Shown: piece by piece, positions 53,101-64,000 of the stretch
Layout of the letters: every line of letters starts with the position of its first letter
How positions within the stretch are numbered: the first letter of the stretch is position 1
Origin: Lasioglossum baleicum
Lineage: Eukaryota; Arthropoda; Insecta; Hymenoptera; Halictidae
Assembly: GCF_051020765.1 (NCBI RefSeq)
Contig: NW_027469171.1
Coordinates: 62,001 to 126,000 of the forward strand
Reading direction: 5' to 3'
DNA: 64,000 bases
Position numbers and translations under genes: made by a program
The notes under the pieces: generated by a model
The model's database searches: none
Seen by the model: the letters and a program-made list of their open reading frames with translations, nothing else
Told to the model about the DNA's origin: nothing

Positions 53101-55988
53101 CTGTAGGGAGTGTTTTGCTTACTGTTCACGCAGAAACAAATCAGTAGACCCTTTGGTAGAGGGACATATTGTTTTCATATTTGAGTAGCAAAATCGAGAG
53201 TCATACGTTTGGAGAACGTTTCAACCTTTCTTGAGAATCGCACAGCTAAGCCAATATCTTCACCTGTCCAGTGAAACGAAGAGCAAAACCAGGTTTACCG
53301 GGATTAAATCCGCAAAACAGTATTGGCAATTGACACCGTAGTTCACGATATAAAAATTAACGTACATAGTCAAACCGTTATAGGAAGTTATTTGTTGGTA
53401 CAGTTTCAAGCATTTTACAGAAGGCCGGACCATCCGAGATCCAAAAACTCTGTATCGAGAGTATAACTTTGTGTTCAGAGAAACAAATTGGTATACATTT
53501 TAGAGACGGGTAGGTTTGCTTCATGCATGTATTAGACTGTCCCGAGACACACACTTCCAGAACGTGACGACCTATCATGGGAGTCGCACAGCAAAGTTTA
53601 TACCTCCACTTATCCTGTGACTCCGACAGTCAATCCTGGAATTCCAGGAGTAAATCTGCGTCAGAGTATTGGCATTTATCACCTTGATTCAGGGTTCGAA
53701 TATTAAATTACAGAGTCAAACAATGCATAACGTAAACAGTTTGTTAAGGACAAATTTTTTACGGACGGACTTCCGAGAAGCCTATGCTGCTGAATCGAGA
53801 GTATAACGTCATGATCAGGGGAACAAATTAGTATAAATTTTAGTGGCGGGCAACTTAATTTCATCCACGAACCGGATTATCGAGGGTCAAACGATTAGAG
53901 GAAGTTACCTCTGTCTGTGAAAGACGAACCGCTAAGTTAATCGGTTCATCTATCCTGTGATTCAGATAGTCAAATCAGGTATTCATGGAGTCAAGCCGCT
54001 GGAGAGTAGAGACAATAGACACCTTCATTAAAGTTTTGAATAAAAAAATAATGCCTCAAACCACTTGAAAGCATAACCAATTCGTATAAAATCAAACAAT
54101 TTACCGATAGCATTAACGTCCAAGAGCATAACCAGCCGTATCAGGAGTATAGCTACGTGCTTAGGGAAACACATTAGTATACAATTTCGTGACCGCACCA
54201 TAAATTCATGCATGAATTATACGTTCGAGGGTCAAGTCGTTCGAGTACGTTACCACCTTCTGTGGGAGACGAACGCCTCAGTCAATACTTCACATACCAT
54301 GTGATTCCGAGAGCGAAGCCTCCAGGAGTAGATACACTATACAGTACTACCAATGGACACCTTAACTCGCGATTTAAAGAACAAATTATCATGTCAATCC
54401 GTTGGAGGACGTTACATGTTAGTATAGAGTCAAACTTTTTACCTATGGTCATCTGATTAAGAAAGTCATACCGGGTATTCCGGTTGTAAATCGGCGGAAC
54501 AGCTGTGGCCCCAGACACCTTAATTGAGGGATCGAATATTAACGTAGAGCCCAATCCGTTTGAGATCATTGCCAATTTGGATAAAGTCCAACACTTTTCC
54601 AACGGCATTACCTTCGGAGAAGCAAAATCGCCGTTTCGAGAGTATAACTTCGTTTTCAGAGAAAGAAAGTTGCTTTCATTCCAGTGGCGAGCACCTTAAC
54701 TTCATGTACGAATTCGAATATCAAGCGACATGCCGCTTGAGAACGTTGCCTCCTACTGTGAGCGACCAACGGCTAAGCGAATAGCTTTACCGGCCCGGAG
54801 ATTCCGGGAGTAAAACTAGGTACTCCGAGAGTAAATCGTGTGATCAAAATTGGCATGAGACACCTCGAATCAAGGTCTGAATATTAAAGCAGGCCGTTAA
54901 TCCGTTGTTGATCGCAACCTACTGGTATAGAGTTATACTTTTTAATGAATGCCTACCCATCCGAGAAGCAATACCGCTGCTTCGAGAGCATCACATTGTG
55001 CTCAGGGAAACAATTTATTATGCATCTTAGTGACGGACGGATTAACTTCTTGCAGCAATTAGATGACGGATGGTCAAACCTTTCCAGAATGTTATCACCT
55101 TCCTTGAGATTCAAACGGCTAAGTCAATAGCTTAATGCATTCTGTGAATCAGAGAGTCTAGCGAGGTATTCCGGGAATAATTGCGCTGTACAGTATTGGC
55201 GTTATGCAACTTATCTCCAGGTATTAATAGTAAAGTGCAGAATAAGGCCGTTATAGAACATTACGAATTGGCATAGAGTCAAACATCTCCGATGGCTTTT
55301 CCTTCGTGGACCCATCCCAATGTAGCGATTGCCTTGCGTATTGTTCACCGGAACAAGATAATACACATTTTGGTAGACGGACAGCATATTTTCGTGTATT
55401 AATAAGACGATCGAGGGACAAACAGTGCGAGGACGATACCACCACCTTCGAGAATTAAAAATGCTAAGTCAATAATTTTGAATATGCAGTGATTCGGAGA
55501 GTCAAACCACGTATAGATGGTGTATATCCGGTCAACATTATTGCCAATAGACACCTTAAATGACGGCTCGGATAGTGAAGTAGAGCGTCATACCGTTTAA
55601 ACTTCATACTCTACTAAAATAGAGTGTCAAACGCTTCTAGAACGTTACAAATTGCTGTAAAGTGAGACGCTTTACCGAATGCCATACACTCCAATAAAAT
55701 AACAGGCCATATCGAGTGTGTAACTTCGGTTCAGAGAATGAAATTAGTATTCATTTCAGTGACGGGGACCTTCATTTCACTATGAATAAGAAGATCGAAC
55801 GTCAAGCCATTTGATATCGTATCCGCCTTCTTTGAGGTTAGATCAGCAAACTCAATAGGTTCACCAGTCCAGGGATTCGGGTAGTGAATCCAGGTATTCC
55901 TGAAGTAAATCCGCTGAACAGTACTGGCTATAGACACAACAATTCGCGGTTTGAATAGAAATGTAAAGCGTCAAACCGTTTGAGACCA
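50137..55988 (-). repeat. Satellite A, minus orientation (block 4)
   Basis: About 17 units in reverse complement. The left edge joins plus-oriented GATTCTGCTATACC to minus-oriented GCGAGAGACGAACTGCTAA. The right edge at about 55988 follows CGTCAAACCGTTTGAGACC. The first 1.1 kb is a relative of 30.4-31.5 kb and, inverted, of 5.3-6.4 kb. A small local repeat of TAGAGTGTCAAACG type lies near 55590-55640. No gene is visible. Confidence 0.9.
50292..50713 (-). repeat. Recently homogenised 421-bp segment, copy 2
   Basis: Partner of 30721-31141, in the same orientation, about 96-97% identical by eye, with a 187-bp stretch (50527-50713) unchanged. After GGTATTCC the two copies diverge at once. Confidence 0.85.
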
Positions 55989-56331
55989 ACCGTTAAACCT
56001 ATACCGTTCAGCGCATTTACTCCTGGAAAACCTGAATTGCCTTTCGGAATCAAGGTGTAGGTGCAGCAATTGACTTAGAAGTGTGACATTCAAGGAAGGT
56101 GATAACGTTTCTAGCGGTTCGACGCTCGATCTTTTTAATCATACATGAAGTTATGGCGCCCGCCATTAGAATGTTGTGTAATTTGTTTCAATGATCACGG
56201 TGTTATACGCTCGATACAGCGGGTTATCATCTCTGATGGTTAGGCCATCGGGAAAGAGCATGACTCTATACAAATACGTTACGTTCGTCCGCGATTAGAT
56301 TCTCTACTTTAATATTCATAGCGTGAATTAT
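55989..56331 (+). repeat. Satellite A unit carrying the transposon insertion
   Basis: One unit in plus orientation between the strand switch and the transposon. It ends in GCGTGAATTAT, and the same unit continues beyond the transposon at 58966 with TTATGGTGTC and TTGCCATAGCTGTTGATAG. The transposon therefore interrupts the ATTAAGGTGTC box of a normal unit. Confidence 0.88.
56328..56331. repeat. Target-site duplication, left (TTAT)
   Basis: TTAT lies directly outside the left transposon end. It is matched by TTAT at 58966-58969, and removing the element plus one copy restores a normal satellite A unit. Confidence 0.85.
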
Positions 56332-56392
56332 CACTATTCCGACCGACACATCACGCATACCTATTCCTACCGCGGGCTGGTCAAATGACCGG
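56332..56392 (+). repeat. Left terminal inverted repeat region, with internal duplication
   Basis: The first 13 bases, CACTATTCCGACC, match the right end (CACTATTCCTACC read inward) at 12 positions. The motif is then repeated as CTATTCCTACC at 56361-56371, followed by the GGTCAAATGACC motif. The right end has only one copy, so the left end appears to carry an extra 27 bp from a terminal duplication. Confidence 0.8.
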
Positions 56393-56492
56393 TCTTTCAC
56401 AACTTATATTTATCAATATTGAATGCAGACCAATAGCCAGTTTTCCAGTATGAAAATATATTTTCTTCTATTCAAGACTACATAATTTACAC

Positions 56493-56498
56493 TTTATT
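56493..56498 (-). promoter_or_regulatory. Polyadenylation signal overlapping the transposase stop
   Basis: AATAAA on the minus strand overlaps the terminal TAA codon (56494-56496). A signal this close to the stop is plausible in a compact transposon. Usage is not shown. Confidence 0.5.
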
Positions 56499-58110
56499 CT
56501 TTTTCGTCGCATTTTTCACAAATGGGCTTTTCAACTGTACTTTTTCCGCATACGTACTTTTTACATTTTAGACAGATTTTGTTCGTCTTATTATCTTTAC
56601 AATACCTTATCTGACATGTTTTCCGTCCACAGGAACCTGTATTTGTACTTGCGATGGGTATTGGTTGATTTTCTTTACCGAGATATGGTTGGTATTCGAT
56701 GGCAAGTTCTTCTGCAAATTGGAACAAAAATTCCTGTCTTGTAATTTCTCTTCTTGCAGTTTCTTTATATAACACCCATGCATTTATCCCGGCTAAATCC
56801 AAGATATTAACGAATACTTCCAAAGGCCATCTCCGAGATTTAGATTTTACCGAATAATTTCTGGCCATTTAATCGGTCACATCTACGCCAAATTTGGTGC
56901 AATTATAGAATTCAATTGTCTCCGGTGTTCGAGTGACATTTTCTTCAACTTGTACGGAGTACTGCATCGAACTGTGAATTAGAACTTTCTTTGTTGGTTT
57001 GGCTTTGTAAATTATCAACATACAATTATTTGAGCGATAGAGTTTGGTTGAGAAAAGTGCCATGTCGTCATTTTTCAGCTTTGCCAGTCTTGGTAGCTCT
57101 TTTATATTTGCTCTAATTGTCCCAACAATCATAGTTTTTTTTTTTTTTGCTAAAAGTTTTGCTGCTAAAGGTAGACTCGTAAAAAAGTTGTGTGTGGTTA
57201 TATTTCTTTCACATCCTACATACGGTTCTGCTAATTTCATAGCGACAAAGTCTCCAAGAGGAACTAAGGGTTCTCTACTTTCATATTTTCCCTAATATGG
57301 AAAGCCGTTTATTATATATTTGCTACGTACATCAGATGCTAACCAAAATTTTATACCAAATTTGCCCGGTTTATTGGGCATGTATTGAGTGAATATAAAC
57401 CTTACTTTCGTTGGAAACAATTGTTCGTCAATAGTAATATATGGACCTGGTTTATAACAATTTTGACTGTTGTCAATAAACTGGAAACAAACTTCGGAAA
57501 TCATAGCGAATTTGTCGGTTTGTAATCGTTGGCTTCGTTGATTATTGGCGTCAAATCGAATATATCTCATAATCTCCGTAAAGTCATGTCTACTCATATT
57601 ATTTGAAGACTAAAGTGGGCCCCACCTTCTGTTCCATAGAACTGCTATATCTATATTCTTAGCCTCATGTGCGCCGCGTGTATACATAATTGCAAAGGAT
57701 GCATATGACTTTGCTGTAGACGATTCCCATTTATATCCCAACACTATAAATGCCTCTGCCTCTGTGCACTTTCTTGTAAGCTCGATAATATTTTCATCAA
57801 TTATCAAAGAAAATGCCGTCCTATCTTCGCCTTTCATAATATTACGTTTACTGTACCCAGTCGGGCCTGATGTTTCCCTAAAAATATTATGACCAGGTGC
57901 TCTTCCAGGATTTTACCTTATTTTTACTTTCTGCCAAACAGTTCCGGCCATCGTAATTTCACTTGTCATTTCCACATTCTCACTATCGGAACTAACTAAA
58001 AATCTCCTTCTCGTTCGTCGTCTACGCAAGTTCGAAATATTCTCTTCGTTCTCATCGGTGTTCGAGGCGGTTTCAAATGGATCAGAATTTTCCGTAGTGT
58101 CATTTTCCAT
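56494..58110 (-). pseudogene. piggyBac-type transposase pseudogene
   Basis: In the family this enzyme cuts and reinserts the transposon at TTAA sites. One reading frame runs 538 codon positions from ATG at 58110, close to the usual family length of about 600. Four in-frame stops interrupt it: TAA 57915-57913, TAG 57612-57610, TAG 57294-57292 and TAA 56871-56869. There is no frameshift. The order of motifs is an acidic N-terminus, GTVWQK, GRAPGHNIFRE (start of the core domain), MSRHDFTEIMRYIRFD, PYITIDEQLF, ITTHNFFTSLPLA, GTIRANIKELP, FGVDVTD, SRRWPLEVF, and a C-terminal domain with eight cysteines (positions 494-534). The catalytic aspartates align to D228, H307 and D410. The spacing fits the family, but the second Asp is His (codon 57192-57190). 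The upstream frame contains a TGA at 58176-58174, so the original start may lie further upstream. Confidence 0.93.
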
Positions 58111-58222
58111 ATCCAGAATTCCCTGATCATCGTCTGAACATTCTGCATCGATATCACTTATTCTCGCAAATACTCAATCGTCTTGAAATTTTGGGGTAAA
58201 TATTCAACGGAGACAATAAAAA

Positions 58223-58288
58223 CTAAAATATGAAAATGTAAATCAAAATAGATAAGAAAATGTATAAAATATATAATGTGAAACTTAC
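58223..58288 (-). other. Possible 66-bp intron in the transposase 5' region
   Basis: On the minus strand CGTCGCA is followed by GTAAGT (donor), and 66 bp later an AT-rich tract ends in CATATTTTAG (acceptor). It lies about 110 bp upstream of the first usable ATG, so it would be a leader or early intron. Short introns of this kind are common in insects. No transcript evidence is available. Confidence 0.35.
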
Positions 58289-58755
58289 TGCGACGTATTA
58301 TTAGTCTTGTTCACTATTTTGAAAATTGCACTTATAACACGTAATACGATATAAAATATTACGAAATATTAATAAAGACTGCCAAGTATGCTCTTTATGA
58401 CTTCACGTTTCGATGCACTCTGTTCGTGTCGCAAGACTATACTGATTTGAATTCGTGAGAAAACGTCTATATATTTCCATCAGTTAGTAGTCATTTTATG
58501 TCATCGTGAATAAGATGACGTAAGAACATTCGAGGGTCTGGACCATATAAGGTTTCAATCAAGCAAATAAACAATGCAAACCCGATAGTCAAGCGAGAAA
58601 TGTAAACACTTGGAAGTGCCGTAAACCATTTTCTGGTAGGCACTTATATATAAAATCGTGCCGGAACTACATTACCTTTCGTTTGAAACGACTTTATGGT
58701 TTTGGCATTGACACTTAGAGAGGAATTATTACAAAAATTTATAAATCGTACTACC

Positions 58756-58767
58756 GGTCAAATGACC
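58756..58767. repeat. Internal copy of the transposon end motif
   Basis: GGTCAAATGACC occurs here, about 200 bp inside the right end, as a third copy of the motif found near both termini. Repeated subterminal motifs can be transposase contact sites in piggyBac elements; that role here is inferred. Confidence 0.55.
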
Positions 58768-58933
58768 CGTCGATGCAGTTAAGACAGACTACAAATATTT
58801 CTCAGAAAATAAACAATAAAAAAAAATGTGAATATTGAAAAATGGATATTACATATATACGAGGACAAGTCGTAAAGTTTAAAGGCGGTACGCTTACGTT
58901 GAATGTATGAAATTCCAATTGAAAATTTGAAAA

Positions 58934-58965
58934 CGGTCATTTGACCGGTCCTGGTAGGAATAGTG
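58934..58965 (-). repeat. Right terminal inverted repeat
   Basis: Read inward from 58965 the end is CACTATTCCTACC, then AGGACCGGTCAAATGACCG. It matches the outer 13 bp of the left end with one difference, and the inner copy at 56361-56392 over most of its length. Confidence 0.82.
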
Positions 58966-58969
58966 TTAT
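58966..58969. repeat. Target-site duplication, right (TTAT)
   Basis: TTAT immediately outside the right transposon end, identical to 56328-56331. Confidence 0.85.
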
Positions 58970-61900
58970 GGTGTCTTTTGCCATAGCTGTTGATAGTACT
59001 TACTGCTGGAATATACGGTGTCCCTCTCGGAGTCACAGGATACCTGAAGCCACTGACTTGTCCGTTCGACTCCCAAAGAAGCTATTCTGTTAGCTATTCC
59101 AATCTCAAAGAAGGTGGTTACATTCTCGAAACGGTGTTCCCTGGATCATCGAATTCAGGAATGATACTAATGAAGCCACAACCAAAATGTATACGAACTT
59201 GCTTCTCGGAAGACGAAGTTATACGCTTGATACAGTGGGTTAGCTTCACGGAAGGTTAGCTCTTCGGTATAGCGATTGACTCTATACGAATAGGTAATGC
59301 TCTGCAACGGATTGATGCACTACTTTAATGTTCATATCGAGAAATAAGCTGTCTATATCCCATAGTGCTGAGCGTATAGACTCCCGGAATATATGGTTTG
59401 ACCCTCGGAATCGCAGAATAGGTGAAGCTATTGTATTATGTTCGTGATTTCACGAAGAAGGTGGTAAAGTTCACGAATGTTTTCACCCTCGATCTTCTTA
59501 TTCATACATGGCATTAAGGTGCCCATCTCTGCAATGTATACCAATTTGTATCCCGTAGTAGGAAGTAATAGTCTACATACATCGGGTTATGTTCCCGGAG
59601 GGCATGGTTTTCTGTAAATCTTTTGATTCTAACCGTGAACAAAAGTGTCCATTGCCAGTTGTGTATAAAGTACGGTCTCCCGGAATACCTGGTGTGACTC
59701 TCAGAATCACTTGATGCTTCAAGTTGTTAGCATAGCCGTTCGACTATTAAAGGAGATGGTAACGACCTCGAACGGTTAGACATTCAATTATCTGGATCAT
59801 ACATCAACTTAAGGTATCCGCCACTAAAATGTGTATTAATTTGTACATCTGAAATAAAGTTATACTCCTGGTACTGCGGGTGTGGTTCGGGGAAGTTTGC
59901 GCCTTCGTTAAAACGTTGGAGTTTATACCAATTGGTATCGCTCTCAAACGGTTTGACGCGCTATTTTAATATGTAAACCGTGATTTAAGGTGACTATTGC
60001 CAATACTTAATAGCGGATTTACTCCTGGAATGCCTGGTTTTACTCTCGGAATCCCACGATAGGTGAGGCTATTGATATAGCCGTTCGACTCTCAACGAAG
60101 GTGGACAAGATCCCGATCCGTTCGACACTCGACCTTCTAATTCATACATGCAGTTAAGGAACACGCCACTAAAGCCTTTACTAATTTTCTCCCTTGGACA
60201 CAAAGTTATACTCTCAATAGACTGGGTTAGATTCTTGGAATGTACGACCGTCGGTAAAAGGTTTGACTCTATACCTATACGTAACGTCCGTCAACGGTAT
60301 GACTCAGTACTCTGATATTCACACCTGGAATTACGGTACCTATTGCCAATACTTTTCAGCGGATATACTCCCTGCACAGCTGGTTTGACTCTCTGTATCA
60401 CAGGATAGGTGACGTAATTGACTTACTTGTGCGACCTCAAGGAAGGTGGTAAATTCTCAAACGGTTTGACACTCAATCTACCAATTCATTCCTGAAATTA
60501 AAGTGCTCGTCACTAAAATGAATAGTAATTTCTTTGACTCTTGGCATCATTGGATGGGTCAAGCTGTTGACTTAACAGTGCGACTCCCACAGTTGGTGGG
60601 AACGTTCAAGAACGGTTTGTCACTATATCCTCCTATTGATACATGAAGTTATGGACGCAGTCTGCGAAAATGTCTACTTATTCGCACGTGTGAACCCAAA
60701 GCAAGATAATCGCTACGGCAGCTTGGGTTCTCGGAATGAAAGGTATTGGTTAAGAAGAATGGCTTTATACTAGTTCGTAATGCTCTCCGTCGGTTTGACA
60801 CTCATCCTTAATATTTATGCCTTGAATTTCGGTATCTATTGACACTATTGTTCAGCGCACTTGCGCCTAGAATAACTTGTCTGACTCTCGCAACCACAAA
60901 ATAGGAGAGGCTATCGACTTTGTTGTGGGGACTTCAAGGAAGTTGGAACAGTTATGCAACGGTTTGACGCTGGATTTTGCTATTTATACATGAAACAATC
61001 CAGTGCGCCTGCTAAAATGTCTACTAATTGGTTTCCATGGACACTAAGCATGATACTCGACACAGCGCGTTAGGTACAAGGAAGGAAAGGTATTCGGTAC
61101 ATAGTATGACTTTTTAAAAATCGGTTATGTTCTCCAACGTGTTCACTCTCTAATTTAATATACAAATTGTGAACTAAGCTGTCTATTGCCAATACATTTC
61201 AGCGGACTTTATCCGAGAATTCCTGGCTAGACTCTCCGACCCACGAATATAGGTGAAGCCGTTCACGCAGCCGTTCGATTCCCGAAGAAGCTGGTAACGT
61301 TCTCGAACGGTTTGACACTCCACCTTCAAATTCATAGAATATACTAACGCGCCCGTCACTGAAATGTTTACTAATTGGATTCTAAGAACAGGAAGTCATA
61401 CATACAATACTGCGAGTTAGTTTCTCGAGGGGACAGGCATTCTTTAAAGACATTGGCCATTCACCTGTAGGTAATGATCGACGGCGGGTTGATTACCTTC
61501 TTTGGTTTTCAAACCGTGATTTAAGGTGACTATTACCCACACCGTTCAGCCGATTTTCTTCCGGAATACTTGGATTGCTTCTCCGAATCGCAGGATAAGA
61601 GAAGTTATTGCCTTTGCAGTCCGTCTCTCATAGAGGGTGGTAACGTTCTCGAACGTTTTAACTCTCGATCATGATATTTATACCCAAATATGTAGTGATC
61701 CTGCGCTAATAGGTCTACCAATTTGGTTCCGTGCACATTAAGCAAGACACTCCCTATAGCGGGTTAGGTTCCCGGAAGATATGGTATTCGGTAAGAGGAA
61801 CGACTTTATGTGCATTGGCAATGTCCTCCATCGGTTTGACTCTTCGACATTAATATACATACCGTGAATTAAGGTGTCAGTTGCCAATAAACTCCAGCCG

Positions 61901-64000
61901 ACCATTTCCCGGATTACGTGATTTGACTCTGTGTATCACACGATACGTGAAGCAATAGACTTAGCTTCTCGAATTTCAAAGAAGGTGGTAATGTTCTCGA
62001 ACGGTAAGGCTTTCGGTAAAAAGTTGGACTATATACCAATACGAATTATTCATGAACGGTTTGACTCTGCACTTTAATATTTATACCATGAAATGGGGCG
62101 TCTAATTCCAATAGCGAACAGCGGACTCACTCTCGGAATACCTAGTTTTTCTCTCAGAATGGCTAGATAGGTGTAGCTACTGACTTAGCCGTTCGATCCT
62201 CACAGAAGGTGGTACCGTTCTGGAACCGTTTGACCCTCGATTTTCTATTTCATTCATGAAATTACGGTGCGCGACACTAAAATGTATACTCATTTGTTCC
62301 TCTGAACACCGTGTTGCACTCTCGATGCAGCGGTTTAGGCTCTCGGAGCGATAGGCCTCCGGCATATAGTTAGACGCTATAAGAATAGGTAACGTTCTAT
62401 AATGATTTGACGTGTGTCATTAATAGTCAAATCATGAATTTATGTGTGCATTGCCAATACTTTTCAGCGAATGTACTGCTGGAACACCTGGAGCAGCTGT
62501 TGACTCAGCTGTTCGACTTTCAATGAAGGTGGTAACGGTCCTGAACAGATAGACAGTATATCTTCTAATTCCTACACCAAGTTAATGTGTCCGCCACTAA
62601 AATGTATACGAATTTCTATCTTTGATCACGAAGTTGCCCTTTCGATACAGCGGGTTAGGTTCTGGGAGGATAGGTTCAACGGTGAAGCTTTTGACATTTT
62701 ACCAATAGGTAACTTTCTATAAGCGTTAGACACTGTACTTTTATATTCAAACCGTAAATTAAGGTGTCCATTACCAATAGTGTACAGCTCACTGTATACC
62801 GTAATACCTGGTTTGGTTATCACAATAGCAAGCTAGGTGAAGATATTGACTTTGCCTTTCGACCCTGGAAGAAGGAGGAAACGTTCGCGAGCGGTTTGTT
62901 GATATTTACTCAGAAGCATGAAGTGTTCTTTCGCTAATATTTCTACCAATTTGTTTCCGTGCACATTAAGCAGGGCGCTAGCTACGGCGAGGAAGGTTCT
63001 CGGAATGTATGGTATTCGATAAAAGGAGTGACATTATGCTGACTGGCAATGTTCTCTGTCGGTTTGACTCTCCTCATTAGTTTTCATACCGCGAATTAAT
63101 GTGTCAGTTGCCAATAAACTCTAGCGTACTTAGTGACGCATAACCTGATTCGACTCTCAGTATTACTGGGTAGGTGAAGCTGTTGTCGTAGCCGTTCGAT
63201 TCAGAAGGAGGGTGGAATCGTTCTCGAACGGTTTGACCATGGATCTTCTACTTCATACATGTAGTTACGTCGCCCGTCACTGAAATGAATACTAACTTCT
63301 ATTCTGCGATCACGAACTTATACTCTCAATGATGGCGCAGAGGCTCGCGGAAGGAAAACCATAGGGAAATCTTTTGACATTATACCAATTGGTAACGTTC
63401 TCAAATTGCTTGACGATCTACTCTAACATACAAACCGTGGATTACGGTGTCTATTGCCAAACCATTCAGCGAACTTACTCCCAGAAAACCTGGATTGATT
63501 CTCCGAGTCACGTGATAAGTAAAGCTATTGTCTTAGCCGTTCGACTCTCACAGCAGCAGGCAACGTTCTCGGATGGTTTGACACTCGATGTTCTAATTCA
63601 TGCATGACATTAAGGTGCTCGTCAGTAAATGTATACTAGTTCGTACTTCTGAACGCAGTGTTATACTCCCGAATCAGGGAGATATTTTTTCGGAGGGACG
63701 GGCATTCTGTAACAAGTTAGACGTTACAGCTATAGGTAATGTTCTACAACGTCTTGACGGCCTGCATTAATATTCAAACCATCTATTAAGTTGCCTCTTC
63801 CTCACACTGTTGAGCGGATTTGCTTCCGGATACCCTGGTTTTCCTCTCCGAATCACAGAATAGGTGAAGCTATTGACTTAGGCGTTCAACTCCCGAAGAA
63901 TGTGGGAACGTTCTCGAGTGACTGGAACCTCGGCCTTCTAATTCTTGCATGAATTTAAGGCGCCGTCACGAAATTAAATACTAATATGATCCTCTGAACA
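58966..64000 (+). repeat. Satellite A, plus orientation (block 5)
   Basis: About 15 units on the plus strand, running off the window end. The segments 59050-59160 and 60730-61260 are relatives of 46440-46560 and 48360-48870. Shortened units lie near 60536, 61990-62010 and 62485. The one at about 62000 joins TTCTCGAACGG to TAAGGCTTTCGG, removing about 140 bp between two similar TTCTCG boxes. No gene is visible. Confidence 0.92.

Larger units (their letters stand above)
56332..58965 (-). mobile_element. piggyBac-like DNA transposon, full length but inactive
   Basis: A 2634-bp element bounded by CACTATTCC on the left and its reverse complement GGAATAGTG on the right, flanked by a 4-bp TTAT duplication. 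Near each end lies a 12-bp palindrome-like motif, GGTCAAATGACC (56379-56390) and GGTCATTTGACC (58935-58946). A further copy is at 58756-58767. The only coding sequence is a piggyBac-type transposase on the minus strand. Length, layout and 4-bp duplication fit the piggyBac superfamily. The duplication is TTAT rather than the canonical TTAA. Copies of this satellite with GAATTATGGT at the same position exist (for example near 5923), so the pre-insertion site may really have read TTAT. No second element is nested inside. Confidence 0.93.

Noticed and set aside
56494..58110. Alternative genetic code in which TAA and TAG encode Gln
   Set aside because: Other Gln codons in the frame are CAA or CAG, a TGA lies in the upstream frame, and a catalytic Asp is lost. 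Decay is the simpler explanation.
1..64000. CRISPR array or bacterial repeat region
   Set aside because: Units of 313 and 343 bp with no spacer pattern, no cas genes, and a eukaryotic transposon.
1..64000. Claim that this is a functional centromere
   Set aside because: The 171-bp subunit and higher-order period are suggestive, but I noticed no known centromere-protein box, and sequence alone cannot show centromere function.

Overview
This window contains no intact protein-coding gene that I can support. It is a block of eukaryotic satellite DNA carrying one decayed DNA transposon and one GC-rich insertion. The piggyBac-type element, a possible 66-bp GT-AG intron at its 5' end, its AATAAA signal and the repeat content point to eukaryotic heterochromatin. 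An arthropod, probably an insect, is my best guess, but this is inference. No bacterial operon, CRISPR array, tRNA or rRNA was recognised.

Two unrelated tandem-repeat families fill almost everything. Satellite A has a unit of about 343 bp. Each unit is itself a diverged dimer of two halves of about 171 bp, which align over most of their length. It occupies 1-8860, 27251-34822, 37214-56331 and 58966-64000. Satellite B has a unit of about 313 bp, visibly more AT-rich, with a GC-richer, CpG-rich segment that holds an internal 45-bp duplication. It occupies 8861-27250 and 34823-37213. Copies of both families are strongly diverged, so the arrays look old, with local patches of recent homogenisation.

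The striking property is orientation. The arrays switch strand at least eight times: at about 21418, 27995, 30067, 33892, 35637, 43487, 50136 and 55988. A and B keep a fixed relative polarity: wherever A enters B the order is A(+) then B(+), and wherever B returns to A it is B(-) then A(-). The region is therefore a series of large imperfect inverted repeats. One strand-switch junction is present twice (near 33892 and 43487). One 421-bp segment is about 96-97% identical at 30.7 and 50.3 kb, and a diverged inverted relative lies at 5.9-6.4 kb. Local higher-order periodicity of about 1.72 kb (five 343-bp units, ten 171-bp subunits) shows at 44-47.5 kb.

A 2634-bp piggyBac-like element (56332-58965) sits in a satellite A unit with a precise TTAT duplication instead of the usual TTAA. 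Its transposase lies on the minus strand in one continuous reading frame broken by four in-frame stops and no frameshift. The second catalytic aspartate is replaced by histidine, so the copy is dead. A 502-bp GC-rich insertion of unknown origin (47642-48143) interrupts satellite A; a transposable-element fragment is the likeliest source.

All other open reading frames of 60-170 codons lie in satellite (or in the GC-rich insertion) and are translations of repeats; many share the same recurring peptides.
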